From the NCBI RefSeq assembly GCF_019976755.1, contig NZ_AP023441.1, forward strand, positions 6,941,501 to 7,005,500: a DNA stretch of 64,000 bases, in the 5' to 3' direction. Positions 34,555 through 44,070 of this stretch are shown piece by piece (position 1 is the stretch's first letter; the number at the start of each line of letters is the position of its first letter). Below the pieces are notes generated by a model, which saw nothing but the letters and a program-made list of their open reading frames with translations, was not told the origin of the DNA and searched no databases. The stretch comes from Nostoc sp. MS1. Lineage in GTDB: Bacteria > Cyanobacteriota > Cyanobacteriia > Cyanobacteriales > Nostocaceae. The translations under genes were made by a program, and so were the position numbers.

Positions 34555-35634
34555 ATGGATGCAAACTCTCAACCTATTAAACAGACTCATAAACCAAAAA
34601 TTTTTAATAATTCAGAAAGTTTTATTGAGGGTTGGTATTGGGTAATACCATCTAATAATTTAGAAATAGGTGAAGTTAAATCTATCACTATTTTAGGTAG
34701 AAGGTTAGTAATTTATCGTGGACAGGATAAACAAGTAGTAATTTGTGATGCCTATTGCCCACATATGGGCGCTCATCTTGGAGAAGGTACAGTTGAGGAT
34801 AATGAATTACGCTGTGCTTTGCATCACTGGAAATTTAATTCTTTTGGTGTATGTGTAGAAATTCCTTGTTTAGAAGAACCTCTGCCTTTAAAGTTGAAAA
34901 CTTGGCCGACTGCGGAGAAATATGGAATCATTTGGATTTGGACTGGCGAAACTCCACAACAACCTCTACCGTTTGTTCCAGAGTTAGAGTTTCTGGAATA
35001 TGAAAGCTTTCTGGGTTCTGGGCTAGTGATGAATCTTCATCCTCATATTATGATGCTTAATGTTATTGATACCCAGTATTTCCAAGGTGTTCAAGCTTTA
35101 GATATTGGCTTTGAAAAGGAAGAATTAAATCCAAATGCCATTATTTTTAGTAAGTATAGAAGGCAAAGCCACGATTTACTAATAAAAAAAATCTTCCGTC
35201 CTTTATGCAAAAATCCTATTTATAGTGTCTGCTATTGGTACGGGAGTACATTCACATTAACAGTAGGTACAGATTCACGACGTTGCTATTTTATGTTGGC
35301 TACACGCCCAATTGAGAAAGGGCAAGTAGAAATACAATCTATATTTTTTATTAAAAAACGCAAAGGTTTTTATGGTTGGTTGTTCAACCGTTTTATGTTG
35401 TGGCTGAGTAATTCGGTGATGGAAGAATTGATTAATAATGATATAAAAATTTTACAGACGATGCAGTTTAATTTAAAGACTCCCATTCACGTAGATCAAT
35501 CGGTTATGCAGCTAATTAACCATGTGGAGCGACAAAAACCTTTAACTTGGAAGACTTGGTTATTAGCGCGATCGCCTGAAAATGATATAAAGGAAAATCA
35601 AACGAAGTGGCGAGACGAGTTGACTAACGATTAA
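34555..35634 (+). CDS. Rieske [2Fe-2S] oxygenase-like protein lacking catalytic-iron histidines
   Basis: A 359-aa protein with the layout of a Rieske non-heme iron oxygenase (KshA/PaO-like). The Rieske cluster ligands are complete: Cys68-x-His70 (YCPHMGAHLG) and Cys87-x2-His90 (CALHHWKF). In the catalytic domain the family motif N-x2-D-x2-H-x4-H should hold the mononuclear iron. Here the matching region reads LNVIDTQYFQGVQAL, with Asp172 kept but Tyr175 and Gln180 in place of the two histidines. No alternative His pair is obvious nearby. The protein may therefore be an electron-transfer or regulatory relative rather than an oxygenase. A soluble rubredoxin gene follows 229 bp later. Confidence 0.85.
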   Translation: MDANSQPIKQTHKPKIFNNSESFIEGWYWVIPSNNLEIGEVKSITILGRRLVIYRGQDKQVVICDAYCPHMGAHLGEGTVEDNELRCALHHWKFNSFGVCVEIPCLEEPLPLKLKTWPTAEKYGIIWIWTGETPQQPLPFVPELEFLEYESFLGSGLVMNLHPHIMMLNVIDTQYFQGVQALDIGFEKEELNPNAIIFSKYRRQSHDLLIKKIFRPLCKNPIYSVCYWYGSTFTLTVGTDSRRCYFMLATRPIEKGQVEIQSIFFIKKRKGFYGWLFNRFMLWLSNSVMEELINNDIKILQTMQFNLKTPIHVDQSVMQLINHVERQKPLTWKTWLLARSPENDIKENQTKWRDELTND

Positions 35635-35643
35635 AAAAAGATA

Positions 35644-35727
35644 AAAAGTAAAAAGTTTCCTTGATGACTTTTTACTTTTCTCCATCAGGCAATTTGCACC
35701 CATAAAAAGAAGTGGCAAAGCCACTTC
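35644..35727 (+). terminator. Two hairpins after the Rieske gene
   Basis: AAAAGTAAAAAGT (35644-35656) pairs perfectly with ACTTTTTACTTTT (35667-35679). A second, tight hairpin, GAAGTGGC-AAA-GCCACTTC, lies at 35709-35727. The first begins 10 bp after the Rieske stop and probably ends its transcript, so rubredoxin likely has its own promoter. Confidence 0.7.
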
Positions 35728-35863
35728 AGATTTCCCAGGTAGAACCTAAACATGAGTATAACGACTAAAAAAAAATAAAATAGTATAAATTGAAACTAAT
35801 TGATAAGCTAAAGACTCTACTTATATACTAAAGCCATGCCAGTAATTAGCCGGGGTAACAAGT

Positions 35864-36028
35864 ATGGCGACTCATGTATGTACTGTTTGTGGCTATGAAT
35901 ATGACCCAGAAGTAGGTGATCCCGATAGCGGGATACCTGCGGGTACACCTTTTGAAGATATAGCAGAGGATTGGGTGTGTCCTGTTTGCGGTGCAACAAA
36001 AGATTTATTTGAACCCGTAGATGGCTAA
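35864..36028 (+). CDS. Rubredoxin, soluble, 54 aa
   Basis: A small iron protein carrying one electron. Two CxxC-type pairs bind the iron: Cys6 and Cys9 (HVCTVCGYEYDPEVGDPDSG) and Cys39 and Cys42 (DWVCPVCGATKD). The conserved GxPxGTPFEDIxxDWVCPxCG pattern and the length are normal for a classical rubredoxin. It lacks the C-terminal membrane helix of RubA, the photosystem-assembly rubredoxin of cyanobacteria, and is not next to psbEFLJ, so it is a separate soluble paralogue. ATG at 35864. It sits between a Rieske protein and a flavoprotein, both redox proteins, but no direct partnership is shown. Confidence 0.95.
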   Translation: MATHVCTVCGYEYDPEVGDPDSGIPAGTPFEDIAEDWVCPVCGATKDLFEPVDG

Positions 36029-36133
36029 AAATTTAATTGATTACGAAAGCAACCTACAAAATTCAAAAAGTTTACATAGCAGCTTTTAACGCTAGGCTAA
36101 AAGGTAGGTAATCTAAAAGAGAAAGTTGGAAAA

Positions 36134-37381
36134 TTGCTACCTGCGAAAATTGTAGTTGTTGGCGGCGGGGCCGCGGGATTTTTTGGGGCGATCGCTTGTG
36201 CTAGAGTGAATCCACAAGCGGAAGTCATGTTAATTGAAGCTAGTCGTCAAATCTTGGCGAAAGTCAGTATTTCTGGCGGTGGACGTTGTAATGTCACCCA
36301 TGCTTGCTTTGATGCCAAAGAGTTAGTCCAGTATTACCCCAGAGGCGGTAAAGCACTTAGGGGTGCTTTTGCTCGGTTCCAGGCTAAAGATACTGTATCT
36401 TGGTTTGCTTCCCAAGGTGTGCCGTTGAAAAAGGAAGCTGATGGGAGGATGTTTCCCATTACAGATACTTCAGAAACTATCGTCAACTGTTTAATTAATG
36501 CAGCTAAAGCAGAAGCCGTAGAAATACAAACGGGAATGGCTGTCACCTCTATTAAAAGGATGGGCGATCAGTTTGAGGTTTTTTGCAAGTCTGGGGAGAT
36601 AATAAAATGCGATCGCCTATTACTCGCTACAGGTAGCAGTCGTATCGGCTATCAACTAGCCCAGGAATTAGGGCATCATATTGAACAGCCGGTACCATCA
36701 TTATTTACCTTTAATATTCCTGAAGCCAATTTACGGGCGTTAGCTGGCATTAGCGTTAACCCAGCACGGTTGCGGTTATACGTTGGCGATAAAGCACCCC
36801 TGGAACAAACTGGGCCATTGTTAATCACCCATTGGGGTATGAGTGGCCCGGCTGTTCTCAAACTTTCGGCTTGGGGTGCAAGATTACTACACGACAATCA
36901 TTATCAAGCCACTTTATCAGTGAATTGGTTGCCCGATCTCACCCAAGAACAGGTACGGGAAAATATCTTAGCAGTAAAAAATGAATGGGCAAAACGAGCG
37001 ATCGCCTTACATCGCGGTGTCGATTTACCCCATCGCCTTTGGCAGTACATCATTGCTCGTGTCGGTATTACCGCAGATGACCGTTGGGCAGGATTATCTA
37101 ATAAAACCTTGAATCTGCTAGTTCAAGAACTAACCCAAGGAAAATATTTAATCAACGGTAAAGGAGCCTTTAAAGAAGAATTTGTCACTTGTGGCGGTGT
37201 CAACCTCAAAGAAATTGACTTCAAGACAATGGAAAGTAAACTAGTTCCCAATCTCTACTTTGCCGGTGAGATTTTAGACATAGACGGCGTAACTGGTGGT
37301 TTTAACTTCCAAAGCGCCTGGACAACAGGCTATTTGGCAGGGGTAGCTATGGGCATTAGTCAGTTGACAGTTGACAGTTGA
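36134..37381 (+). CDS. BaiN/HI0933-family flavoprotein, NAD(P)/FAD-dependent oxidoreductase
   Basis: A 415-aa FAD enzyme. The dinucleotide-binding GGGAAGFFGAI opens the protein, followed by the family markers ISGGGRCNVTHA, YYPRGGKALRGAFARF, MFPITDTSETIV, LLATGSSR and ITHWGMSGPAVLKLSAWGA. The C-terminus has FVTCGGVNLKEIDFKTMESK and LYFAGEILDIDGVTGGFN. The family reduces C=C bonds in some bacteria; the substrate here is unknown. The start is a TTG at 36134, the only one compatible with the glycine-rich loop. The last residues (SQLTVDS) and the stop codon lie inside a 7-bp repeat tract (37361-37384), so the original C-terminus may have been altered. Confidence 0.9.
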   Translation: MLPAKIVVVGGGAAGFFGAIACARVNPQAEVMLIEASRQILAKVSISGGGRCNVTHACFDAKELVQYYPRGGKALRGAFARFQAKDTVSWFASQGVPLKKEADGRMFPITDTSETIVNCLINAAKAEAVEIQTGMAVTSIKRMGDQFEVFCKSGEIIKCDRLLLATGSSRIGYQLAQELGHHIEQPVPSLFTFNIPEANLRALAGISVNPARLRLYVGDKAPLEQTGPLLITHWGMSGPAVLKLSAWGARLLHDNHYQATLSVNWLPDLTQEQVRENILAVKNEWAKRAIALHRGVDLPHRLWQYIIARVGITADDRWAGLSNKTLNLLVQELTQGKYLINGKGAFKEEFVTCGGVNLKEIDFKTMESKLVPNLYFAGEILDIDGVTGGFNFQSAWTTGYLAGVAMGISQLTVDS

Positions 37382-37846
37382 CAGCGTTGCACTGAGCAGT
37401 TCGACAAGCTCACTGTAATACTTGTCGTACCACTCCGTGAAAGCAAGCTACGTGGAGCGTCCCGTAGGGAAAGAAAAGTGTTGACGGTTTTTTCTCCCCT
37501 GCACCCCTGCACCTCTGCACCCCTGCTCCTTCACTTCTTCATCTGCAAGAGACAATAAGTAATTTCCGTAGTAATGCACAAAATTGATAAAGTTATAATG
37601 AAGTTGATTTAAGTTAATGAATGGAAATTCTTTGTTAGGTAATTGATTTACAAAAGTGAATACTTTTCCGATTGTAAAGTCTTTGTAAAGAGAAGGCTGT
37701 TTAAGTGACTTTTACAGCTATAGATACTACCATATACCTGTGTGTTCGTAAGTAAAATAGTATAAAATTTACAACTATTTTGCTGTGTTTTCCCTATTGA
37801 CTAAATGCAAACTCGTGTAGCCATAGGCTCGCTTAGGGTGTGAGTA
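37382..37846. repeat. Repeat-rich intergenic region before the polysaccharide cluster
   Basis: It starts in the heptamer tract (37361-37384). CGTACCACTCCGTGAAAGC and AAGCTACGTGGAGCGT follow at 37426-37460, shared with 57764-57798. A CACCCCTGCAC-type tract lies at about 37499-37530. The part from 37560 on is AT-rich, non-repetitive and the likely promoter area of the cluster. No gene is seen. Confidence 0.75.
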
Positions 37847-39061
37847 ATGCGTAAACCAGTTCTGACCATTTTTTATCAGTATAATCCCTGGCAAACTTCC
37901 ATTGGAGGAATCCAGACATTAATTAATACATTTATTAAGTACGCTCCCAGTGAATTTGAAGTGCGGTTGGTGGGAACAGCCAGTGATTCTAGTCAGACTC
38001 TTGGTGAATGGCAAGAAGCAGAATTTGCAGGTAGGGAAATTAGTTTTTTACCAATTCTGAAGATAGAAAATGATAATATCAGAGGCTTAATTCCTACCAC
38101 AGTTAAATATACGGCTGCATTGTTAGGCCGTTCCTTGTCTTCAGACTTTCTTCACTTTCATCGACTTGAGCCAAGTTTAGCGGCGATGAACTGGCAGGGA
38201 GAAAAGACTATTTTTATCCACAATGATATTCATACACAAATGGAAACAGTAGGCGATCGCAAAGCCATACTTTGGCGGAGATTCCCTGCTGCTTACTTTG
38301 CGTTAGAGAGTTTATTGATTCGTCAATTTAGTCAAATATTATCTTGCAATACCGATGCTGCACAGTTTTATCGACAACGTTATCCCCAATTACAAGACCG
38401 TGTAGCTTTCATTAAAAACTCTTTTGATAACGAGGTGTTTTACTCTTTGAGTCAGTCACAAAGGGAAGCTAATCGACGGGAACTGGCTGTGCAGATGGGA
38501 TTAGAAGAGGAAACTCGGTTTATTTTATTTGCTGGGAGACTACATCCACAAAAAGACCCAGTGTTATTGATACGTGCCTTCGCCGCTTTAAATCAACCCC
38601 AAACTCACCTATTGATTGCAGGGGATGGAGAATTAGCCAACCCAGTGCGCCAGGAAATTGAACAATTAGGACTATCTAGCCGAGTAACAATGTTGGGAGC
38701 ATTAAAACAACAAGAGTTAGCTAGATTACATCGATTGAGTAGCGCCTTTGTTCTTAGTAGTGCTTTTGAAGGCTTACCTCTGGTCGTCTTAGAAGCGCTA
38801 GCTAGTGGCACCCCTGTAGTCACAACCAAATGTGGTGAAACTCCCAAACTACTTAATCCTCATAGTGGGGTCGTGTGTGAGCAGAGAACACCAGATTGCA
38901 TAGCCGAGGCTTTACGTAAAGTACTGCTGCATCCACAAGATTATCCCAGTGAAACCTGTGTACGCACAGCACAACCCTTTGCGGCGCGTACTGTAATTAG
39001 AGATATTTATGGCGATATGTTAAATCGTTGGGAATTAAAAGAGTTCTCAGTCATTAGCTAA
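37847..39061 (+). CDS. Glycosyltransferase family 4, first gene of the polysaccharide cluster
   Basis: A 404-aa GT-B fold, probably retaining, glycosyltransferase using a nucleotide sugar. The N-terminal acceptor domain begins MRKPVLTIFYQYNPWQTSIGG, with the glycine-rich loop SIGGIQTL. The C-terminal donor domain has RFILFAGRLHPQKDPVLLIRAF, LLIAGDGE and the E-x7-E motif in FEGLPLVVLEALASGTPVV. It is cytoplasmic, probably membrane-associated. The sugar cannot be told. ATG at 37847. It leads a run of same-strand genes up to 51514. Confidence 0.92.
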   Translation: MRKPVLTIFYQYNPWQTSIGGIQTLINTFIKYAPSEFEVRLVGTASDSSQTLGEWQEAEFAGREISFLPILKIENDNIRGLIPTTVKYTAALLGRSLSSDFLHFHRLEPSLAAMNWQGEKTIFIHNDIHTQMETVGDRKAILWRRFPAAYFALESLLIRQFSQILSCNTDAAQFYRQRYPQLQDRVAFIKNSFDNEVFYSLSQSQREANRRELAVQMGLEEETRFILFAGRLHPQKDPVLLIRAFAALNQPQTHLLIAGDGELANPVRQEIEQLGLSSRVTMLGALKQQELARLHRLSSAFVLSSAFEGLPLVVLEALASGTPVVTTKCGETPKLLNPHSGVVCEQRTPDCIAEALRKVLLHPQDYPSETCVRTAQPFAARTVIRDIYGDMLNRWELKEFSVIS

Positions 39062-39127
39062 CGCAGTGGTAGAAGCTTATTCAACTACCACTGATAAGTG
39101 TGTTTTCCATATTCAAAATCCAACAAC

Positions 39128-40324
39128 ATGACTATGAAAATTGCTGTAATTGGTGCTAAAGGTCTTCCTCCTAAACAGGGTGGCATTGAACATTACTGTG
39201 CAGAAGTCTATCCTCGGATAGTTGCACAAGGCCACAGCGTCGACCTATATGCGAGGTCTTCCTATACAGATACTTCTTGGCTAGGAAGTTACGACTTTCA
39301 AGGCGTGCGAGTAGTTTCCTTACCTGGGGTAGATGCCAAAGGTGCAGACGCATTCATCACATCTGCATTAGGAGCGATCGCTGCTACTACAGAGAGATAT
39401 GATATTGTCCACTTCCATGCTCTTGGCCCCTCTCTATTCACCTTCCTACCCAGAATTGCCAACTCTGCGAAAATTGTCGTTACTTGTCAGGGTTTAGATT
39501 GGCAACGTGCCAAATGGGGTAGCTTCTCAACTCGCCTCATTCAAGGTGGTGAAAAGGCCGCAGTCCGGTTTGCACATGGGATCGTGGTTGTATCTGATGC
39601 TCTAAAAAGCTACTTTAATCAAACTTATGGACGGGAGACAGTTTATATTCCTAATGCTCCTGCTAGCTACGGTGAATCAGACCCCAAATTTACTTACGGT
39701 AGAAAACTTGGATTAGAACAGGGACGCTACATGGTATTCGTAGGACGCATAGTTCCAGAAAAGCGTCCCGATTTACTAATTGAAGCCTTCTCGAAATTAC
39801 AACCATCTGGATGGAAATTAGTATTAGCTGGAGGTGTGAGCGATACCCAATCATATACCAGCCAATTATTAGAAAAAGTTGCCAATAACCCTAATATTAT
39901 CTTTGCTGGGGAACTGCGCGGTTCTCGTTTATGGGAAATTGTGCGCGGTGCAGGAATGTTTGTTTTACCTTCTGATTTAGAAGGTTTACCATTAGCTATG
40001 TTGGAAGCGATGCAGGAAGGTATCCCAGTAGTAGCAAGTGATATTTTGCCACACCAACAATTGATTAATGGAGGTATGGGAACCCTATTTGTGGCAGGTG
40101 ATGTAGACTCTCTAGTTAGTTCTTTAGACTGGGCAATTCATCACCCGCAACAAATAGCAATTATGGCGAAAAATGCCCAAAGAAACATTCAAGTAAATTA
40201 CAGTTGGGAACACATAACTGCGGAAAATCTCAGGCTTTATCAAACACTTTTGAACTCATCTCAACCAATAGGCACATCGCAGCCGCAACAAATCAGTTTA
40301 GCTAGAGTAGGAGGTAAAAAATAA
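39128..40324 (+). CDS. Glycosyltransferase family 4 with DUF1972-type N-terminus
   Basis: About 398 aa. The N-terminal block MKIAVIGAKGLPPKQGGIEH and YAEVYP-like residues matches the DUF1972 group found in rhamnosyltransferase-like proteins. The donor domain shows YMVFVGRIVPEKRPDLLIEAF, KLVLAGG and the E-x7-E motif SDLEGLPLAMLEAMQEGIPVV. I prefer the ATG at 39128 to the GTG at 39098; a second ATG lies two codons later. It is 66 bp after the previous GT4. Likely role: adding a sugar to the lipid-linked repeat unit. Confidence 0.9.
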   Translation: MTMKIAVIGAKGLPPKQGGIEHYCAEVYPRIVAQGHSVDLYARSSYTDTSWLGSYDFQGVRVVSLPGVDAKGADAFITSALGAIAATTERYDIVHFHALGPSLFTFLPRIANSAKIVVTCQGLDWQRAKWGSFSTRLIQGGEKAAVRFAHGIVVVSDALKSYFNQTYGRETVYIPNAPASYGESDPKFTYGRKLGLEQGRYMVFVGRIVPEKRPDLLIEAFSKLQPSGWKLVLAGGVSDTQSYTSQLLEKVANNPNIIFAGELRGSRLWEIVRGAGMFVLPSDLEGLPLAMLEAMQEGIPVVASDILPHQQLINGGMGTLFVAGDVDSLVSSLDWAIHHPQQIAIMAKNAQRNIQVNYSWEHITAENLRLYQTLLNSSQPIGTSQPQQISLARVGGKK

Positions 40325-40405
40325 AATCAGGAGTGGGAGAGACAAAGGAAACTATGAACTAATAACTAATGACAATTGTTTCTTGAAGAAACTAGGACAA
40401 GTGTA

Positions 40406-42586
40406 ATGGGAAAAGGCATTTCAACCTTATTAGGAGTTTTGGGACGCAGAGGCTTTCCAGCTATTACTGTTTTCGCTGCTGTCATCGGCGCATCATTCGC
40501 CTATTTGAAGGTGACACCACGCTTGTATGAATCATCAGCACGATTAATGCTGGAGGATAAAAAGGCTAGTGTATCTGAATTAGGTCGTGATTTGACGGAG
40601 ATCAACTCTTCCGGTATAGGGCGCAACCCCTTGGCAGACCAAGCGGAATTTCTTAAATCACAACCTGTATTGCAACTAGCAATTTCTAAACTCAATCGTC
40701 AGCAAGGTAATTCAACTCAGAAAAAACTATCGCCTTCAGATATTAAATCAAGGTTGAAGGTGGTGATTGTTCCTGCCACTAATATTTTAGAGTTGCGCTA
40801 TCAAAGCCCCAATCCACAAGAAACTGCTCAGGTGTTGAATGCTGTCTCTCAGGCAATGGTTGAAGAGAATATCAAAACCATCAATTCCGAAGCAACTAAG
40901 GTAAGAGAGTTTTTGTCTTTAAAAGTCCCTGAAGCACGTCAACGTCTACAACAAGCAGAATTAGCAGAAACTAGATATAGGCAACAAAGCGGTGTAGTCG
41001 CTGCCGATGACCAAACTAAAAGCTTAGTAGGTAGTTTGGCAGACTTGGAAAATCAAGAGCGTACCTTAGCCGCACAACTGCAAGAAGCGCGATCGCGCGA
41101 CGCATCTTTACGTCAAGTGACAGATGCGAAAAACATCAATACGGCCTATGTGTCTGTTAGAGAAGGTCAAGATGAACAACTAAAAGCCTTACGTACCAAA
41201 TTATTTGATATAGAAACCAAACTCATAGAAGCACGTACCAAATTTAAAGAAACTCATCCCACAGTTCTGGATCTAGTCCAACAAAGAGATGAGATTAGAG
41301 CTTTATATGGACAGCAAATGGCTAGGGTTTCACCTAGCAATCAAACAGCCAATTTTCAAAATCTGGCTAACGACCAAATCAGTCAAAACCTCATCTCGGA
41401 ATTAATCACCAACGATATTACACGGGTAGCGGTTGAAAACAAGCTAAATGCTATCCACCAAATGAGAGCCGATATCCAGCGTCGTTTGGCACTCATCCCT
41501 ATTCAACAGCAACCCTTGACAGTCCTCACTCGCCAAAGGGAAGAAGCCGCCCAATCGCTCAAGTTCCTGCAAAGCAAACTAGAAGAAGCACAGATTGCTG
41601 AGGCGCAGAAGGTGAGTAATATTCGGATTCTGGAGACTGCCGTAGCGCCAGACTTACCTTCATCACCCAAACGTAGCGTGATCCTGGTTATGGCTACGTT
41701 CTTTGGTAGTATCCTAGCTGTCGGCTTGGTGTTGCTACTAGAACTTATGGACAACACTCTCCACGATGCTGCCGAAGCCGAGGAGTTACTAAAATTACCA
41801 TTACTGGGAGTTTTACCACGCCTTCCCGCTACCAAACTTAGTCTAGAGCCGGCTGAACAATTTCTTGATGACTTGGGTTTGGTCGAACCTTACAGAATGC
41901 TGTTGAAGAATCTAGAGTTTCGCAATGTTGACGATTTGCGAGTGATAGTTGTCAGCAGTCCCCTCTCTGGTGAAGGGAAATCAGTTATTGTCTCTCATCT
42001 AGCAGCCGTCTGTGCCATGTTATCTCGACGGACATTAATTATAGATGCAGATTTGCGTAAGCCTTCACAACATACGCTGTTTAATTTACCTCCCAGACCA
42101 GGAATTACAGATGTCATTGATGGAAAAAGACCGTTATTGAATGCGGTGCAGTCAACAGCCGTGGATAATCTGTCGGTGTTGACTTGTGGGGAATTACGGG
42201 GAAGACCCTCGCAAATACTAGAATCCCCAGCAATGAAGGCTTTAGTAGCTCAAGCGGCAGAGTATTATGATCTGGTGATAATCGATACTCCTCCTTTAAG
42301 TGCCTGTGCTGATGCAGCCACCTTAAGTCAAATGAGTGATGGAGTTATCTTAGCCACAAGACCGGGCTTTACACTCAAGGAAGTATTACAAAGAGCAGTA
42401 TCAGAACTCAACCAAAACCGCATCCCAGTTTTGGGTGTAGTTGTCAATGGTATGACAAACGGCACAGAAAAATACTACCGTTATCCATCCCAGGAATATC
42501 CCTCACTCTTATCTAGACCTTTGCAACGTTTAAAATCTCTGGGTAGTAGCGCCAGAAATCCATCTAACGATTCTAGGTCTAACTGA
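40406..42586 (+). CDS. Polysaccharide co-polymerase / tyrosine autokinase (Wzc-type)
   Basis: About 726 aa. The N-terminal Wzz domain has one membrane helix (FPAITVFAAVIGASFAYL) and a long periplasmic coiled coil (about residues 160-380). A second helix (VILVMATFFGSILAVGLVLLL) leads to the cytoplasmic BY-kinase: Walker A SSPLSGEGKS (Lys near residue 525), Walker A' LIIDADLRKPS and Walker B DLVIIDTPPLS. The tail has a tyrosine cluster (EKYYRYPSQEYPS), the expected autophosphorylation site. It controls chain length and export with the polymerase. The ATG at 40406 has AGGAC upstream; the frame also opens at a TTG at 40376. The next gene starts 2 bp after its stop. Confidence 0.94.
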   Translation: MGKGISTLLGVLGRRGFPAITVFAAVIGASFAYLKVTPRLYESSARLMLEDKKASVSELGRDLTEINSSGIGRNPLADQAEFLKSQPVLQLAISKLNRQQGNSTQKKLSPSDIKSRLKVVIVPATNILELRYQSPNPQETAQVLNAVSQAMVEENIKTINSEATKVREFLSLKVPEARQRLQQAELAETRYRQQSGVVAADDQTKSLVGSLADLENQERTLAAQLQEARSRDASLRQVTDAKNINTAYVSVREGQDEQLKALRTKLFDIETKLIEARTKFKETHPTVLDLVQQRDEIRALYGQQMARVSPSNQTANFQNLANDQISQNLISELITNDITRVAVENKLNAIHQMRADIQRRLALIPIQQQPLTVLTRQREEAAQSLKFLQSKLEEAQIAEAQKVSNIRILETAVAPDLPSSPKRSVILVMATFFGSILAVGLVLLLELMDNTLHDAAEAEELLKLPLLGVLPRLPATKLSLEPAEQFLDDLGLVEPYRMLLKNLEFRNVDDLRVIVVSSPLSGEGKSVIVSHLAAVCAMLSRRTLIIDADLRKPSQHTLFNLPPRPGITDVIDGKRPLLNAVQSTAVDNLSVLTCGELRGRPSQILESPAMKALVAQAAEYYDLVIIDTPPLSACADAATLSQMSDGVILATRPGFTLKEVLQRAVSELNQNRIPVLGVVVNGMTNGTEKYYRYPSQEYPSLLSRPLQRLKSLGSSARNPSNDSRSN

Positions 42587-42588
42587 AT

Positions 42589-44013
42589 ATGTGGAATTAC
42601 CAACGCTCAATCAAGTTGTCTGAGTTAGCCATCTGGCTAGTGGTGCTACTTATCGGTGTATTTGCTGGTTTTTCTGCTAGTGCTAGCCCGGTTCTGCCGG
42701 GTTTAGCAGTAGTTTCTTTGATAGTACTGGCTTTGTTTTTTAGAAATCTAGAGCAAGCCGTATTAAGTGCTTTGATTATTCGCAGCACTATAGATAGTAT
42801 TACTTCTCCGCCTCTTCCCTCTGCTTTTGCGATCGGCATTGATATACTGACTTTGCTTTATATACTTGTACTTTTATTTCAAAAACGTACTGTACATACT
42901 GACTGGTTTTGGTGGTTCTTTGCTGGTTGGGTGGCTTTTCAAGGAATGTGGGTAATTCTTTTACCCTTGGGCGGACTAGGGTTAGATGCTTCTAATTTGG
43001 CAAATAGTGCTAGGGAGTGGGTGCGCTTGTTTTCCTGGCTGATGATTTATTTACTCATCATGCAGCTAAAAGAGCGCATTCACCCAGAAACACTGATAAC
43101 TTTGTTGTTTTTGTCTTTAGCAATACCCTTAATAGTTGCTTTTTTACAAATGTACTTGCCTGGCGTGTTGCCATACTACTTTTCACCTTCTGCGGGTGAG
43201 GGTCTTGAAGAGTCCCGAATTAGAGGCACTATTGGTCATCCTAATGGGTTTGCTACTTTTTTGTTTTTATTTATTGGCTTGACTACTTGGAAGATAACTT
43301 ATGTCAAGCAACGTTGGCCGTGGTTATTGTTGCTGGTGGTTCTGAGTTTTTTCTATGTAGGAACAAAGGCACTATTTAGCTTAATGATGTTAGGTGTCTT
43401 TTTAATCATTTTGATTGCTCCTAGATTAAGCTTTTTAAATCTCATCGGTGCAATTTTATTATTTACTTTAGTAATATTTTTATTTGGTAGTACACCCTTT
43501 GGACAAGAACGTTTAAACTCAATATCACAAACACCTCTTTTGAATCCAAATATAGATATATGGCGGGCGATTCTGCTTTCTTATAGCGACAGTAACAGCT
43601 TTAACTGGCGAATTGCTCAGTGGTATGAGTTAATTACAGCTTGGCAACAATATCCAATTCTTGGTTACGGTTTAGGAGCAACAAAAAGTATTACTAGTAA
43701 TGGTTTAGATGCTCATAATGATTATGTTCGCGCGTTAGTAGAAGGTGGCATTATTGGCTTTTGTAGTTTTCTTACTTTCTTTGGTGTGCAGATAGCAAGA
43801 ATTTTCCAGTTAATCAGGCGATCGCGTTTAAATAAAGCACGTAATCGTCTATGTTTTACTTTGTTAGCGGTGATTATATCGATTCCTGTAGGCATGATTA
43901 CGGAAAATATTTGGAGCCATACTATGCTCTTTTTTTATTGGTTTAGTTTGCTGGCGATCGCGGGTTGGGATTGGCAACCAAAACCGGACTCAGATCAGGC
44001 GATATCCCCATAA
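42589..44013 (+). CDS. O-antigen ligase-family polymerase (Wzy-like)
   Basis: A 474-aa membrane protein with about ten to twelve transmembrane helices. The Wzy_C/O-antigen ligase signature is visible in RIRGTIGHPNGFATFLF, a large loop of about 100 residues (GSTPFGQERLNSIS onwards), WRIAQWYELITAWQQYPILG and then AHNDYVRALVEGGIIG, the usual conserved end of the family. It probably polymerises repeat units at the outer face of the inner membrane. It begins 2 bp after the Wzc-like gene, so the two are probably translated together and work as one machine. Wzy and ligase activities cannot be separated by sequence, but position next to Wzc favours polymerase. Confidence 0.9.
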   Translation: MWNYQRSIKLSELAIWLVVLLIGVFAGFSASASPVLPGLAVVSLIVLALFFRNLEQAVLSALIIRSTIDSITSPPLPSAFAIGIDILTLLYILVLLFQKRTVHTDWFWWFFAGWVAFQGMWVILLPLGGLGLDASNLANSAREWVRLFSWLMIYLLIMQLKERIHPETLITLLFLSLAIPLIVAFLQMYLPGVLPYYFSPSAGEGLEESRIRGTIGHPNGFATFLFLFIGLTTWKITYVKQRWPWLLLLVVLSFFYVGTKALFSLMMLGVFLIILIAPRLSFLNLIGAILLFTLVIFLFGSTPFGQERLNSISQTPLLNPNIDIWRAILLSYSDSNSFNWRIAQWYELITAWQQYPILGYGLGATKSITSNGLDAHNDYVRALVEGGIIGFCSFLTFFGVQIARIFQLIRRSRLNKARNRLCFTLLAVIISIPVGMITENIWSHTMLFFYWFSLLAIAGWDWQPKPDSDQAISP

Positions 44014-44070
44014 CAATTACTAAATTTTTATGATCAAGAATAAGCTTTTAGAAGATAAGGAGATTGCGCT

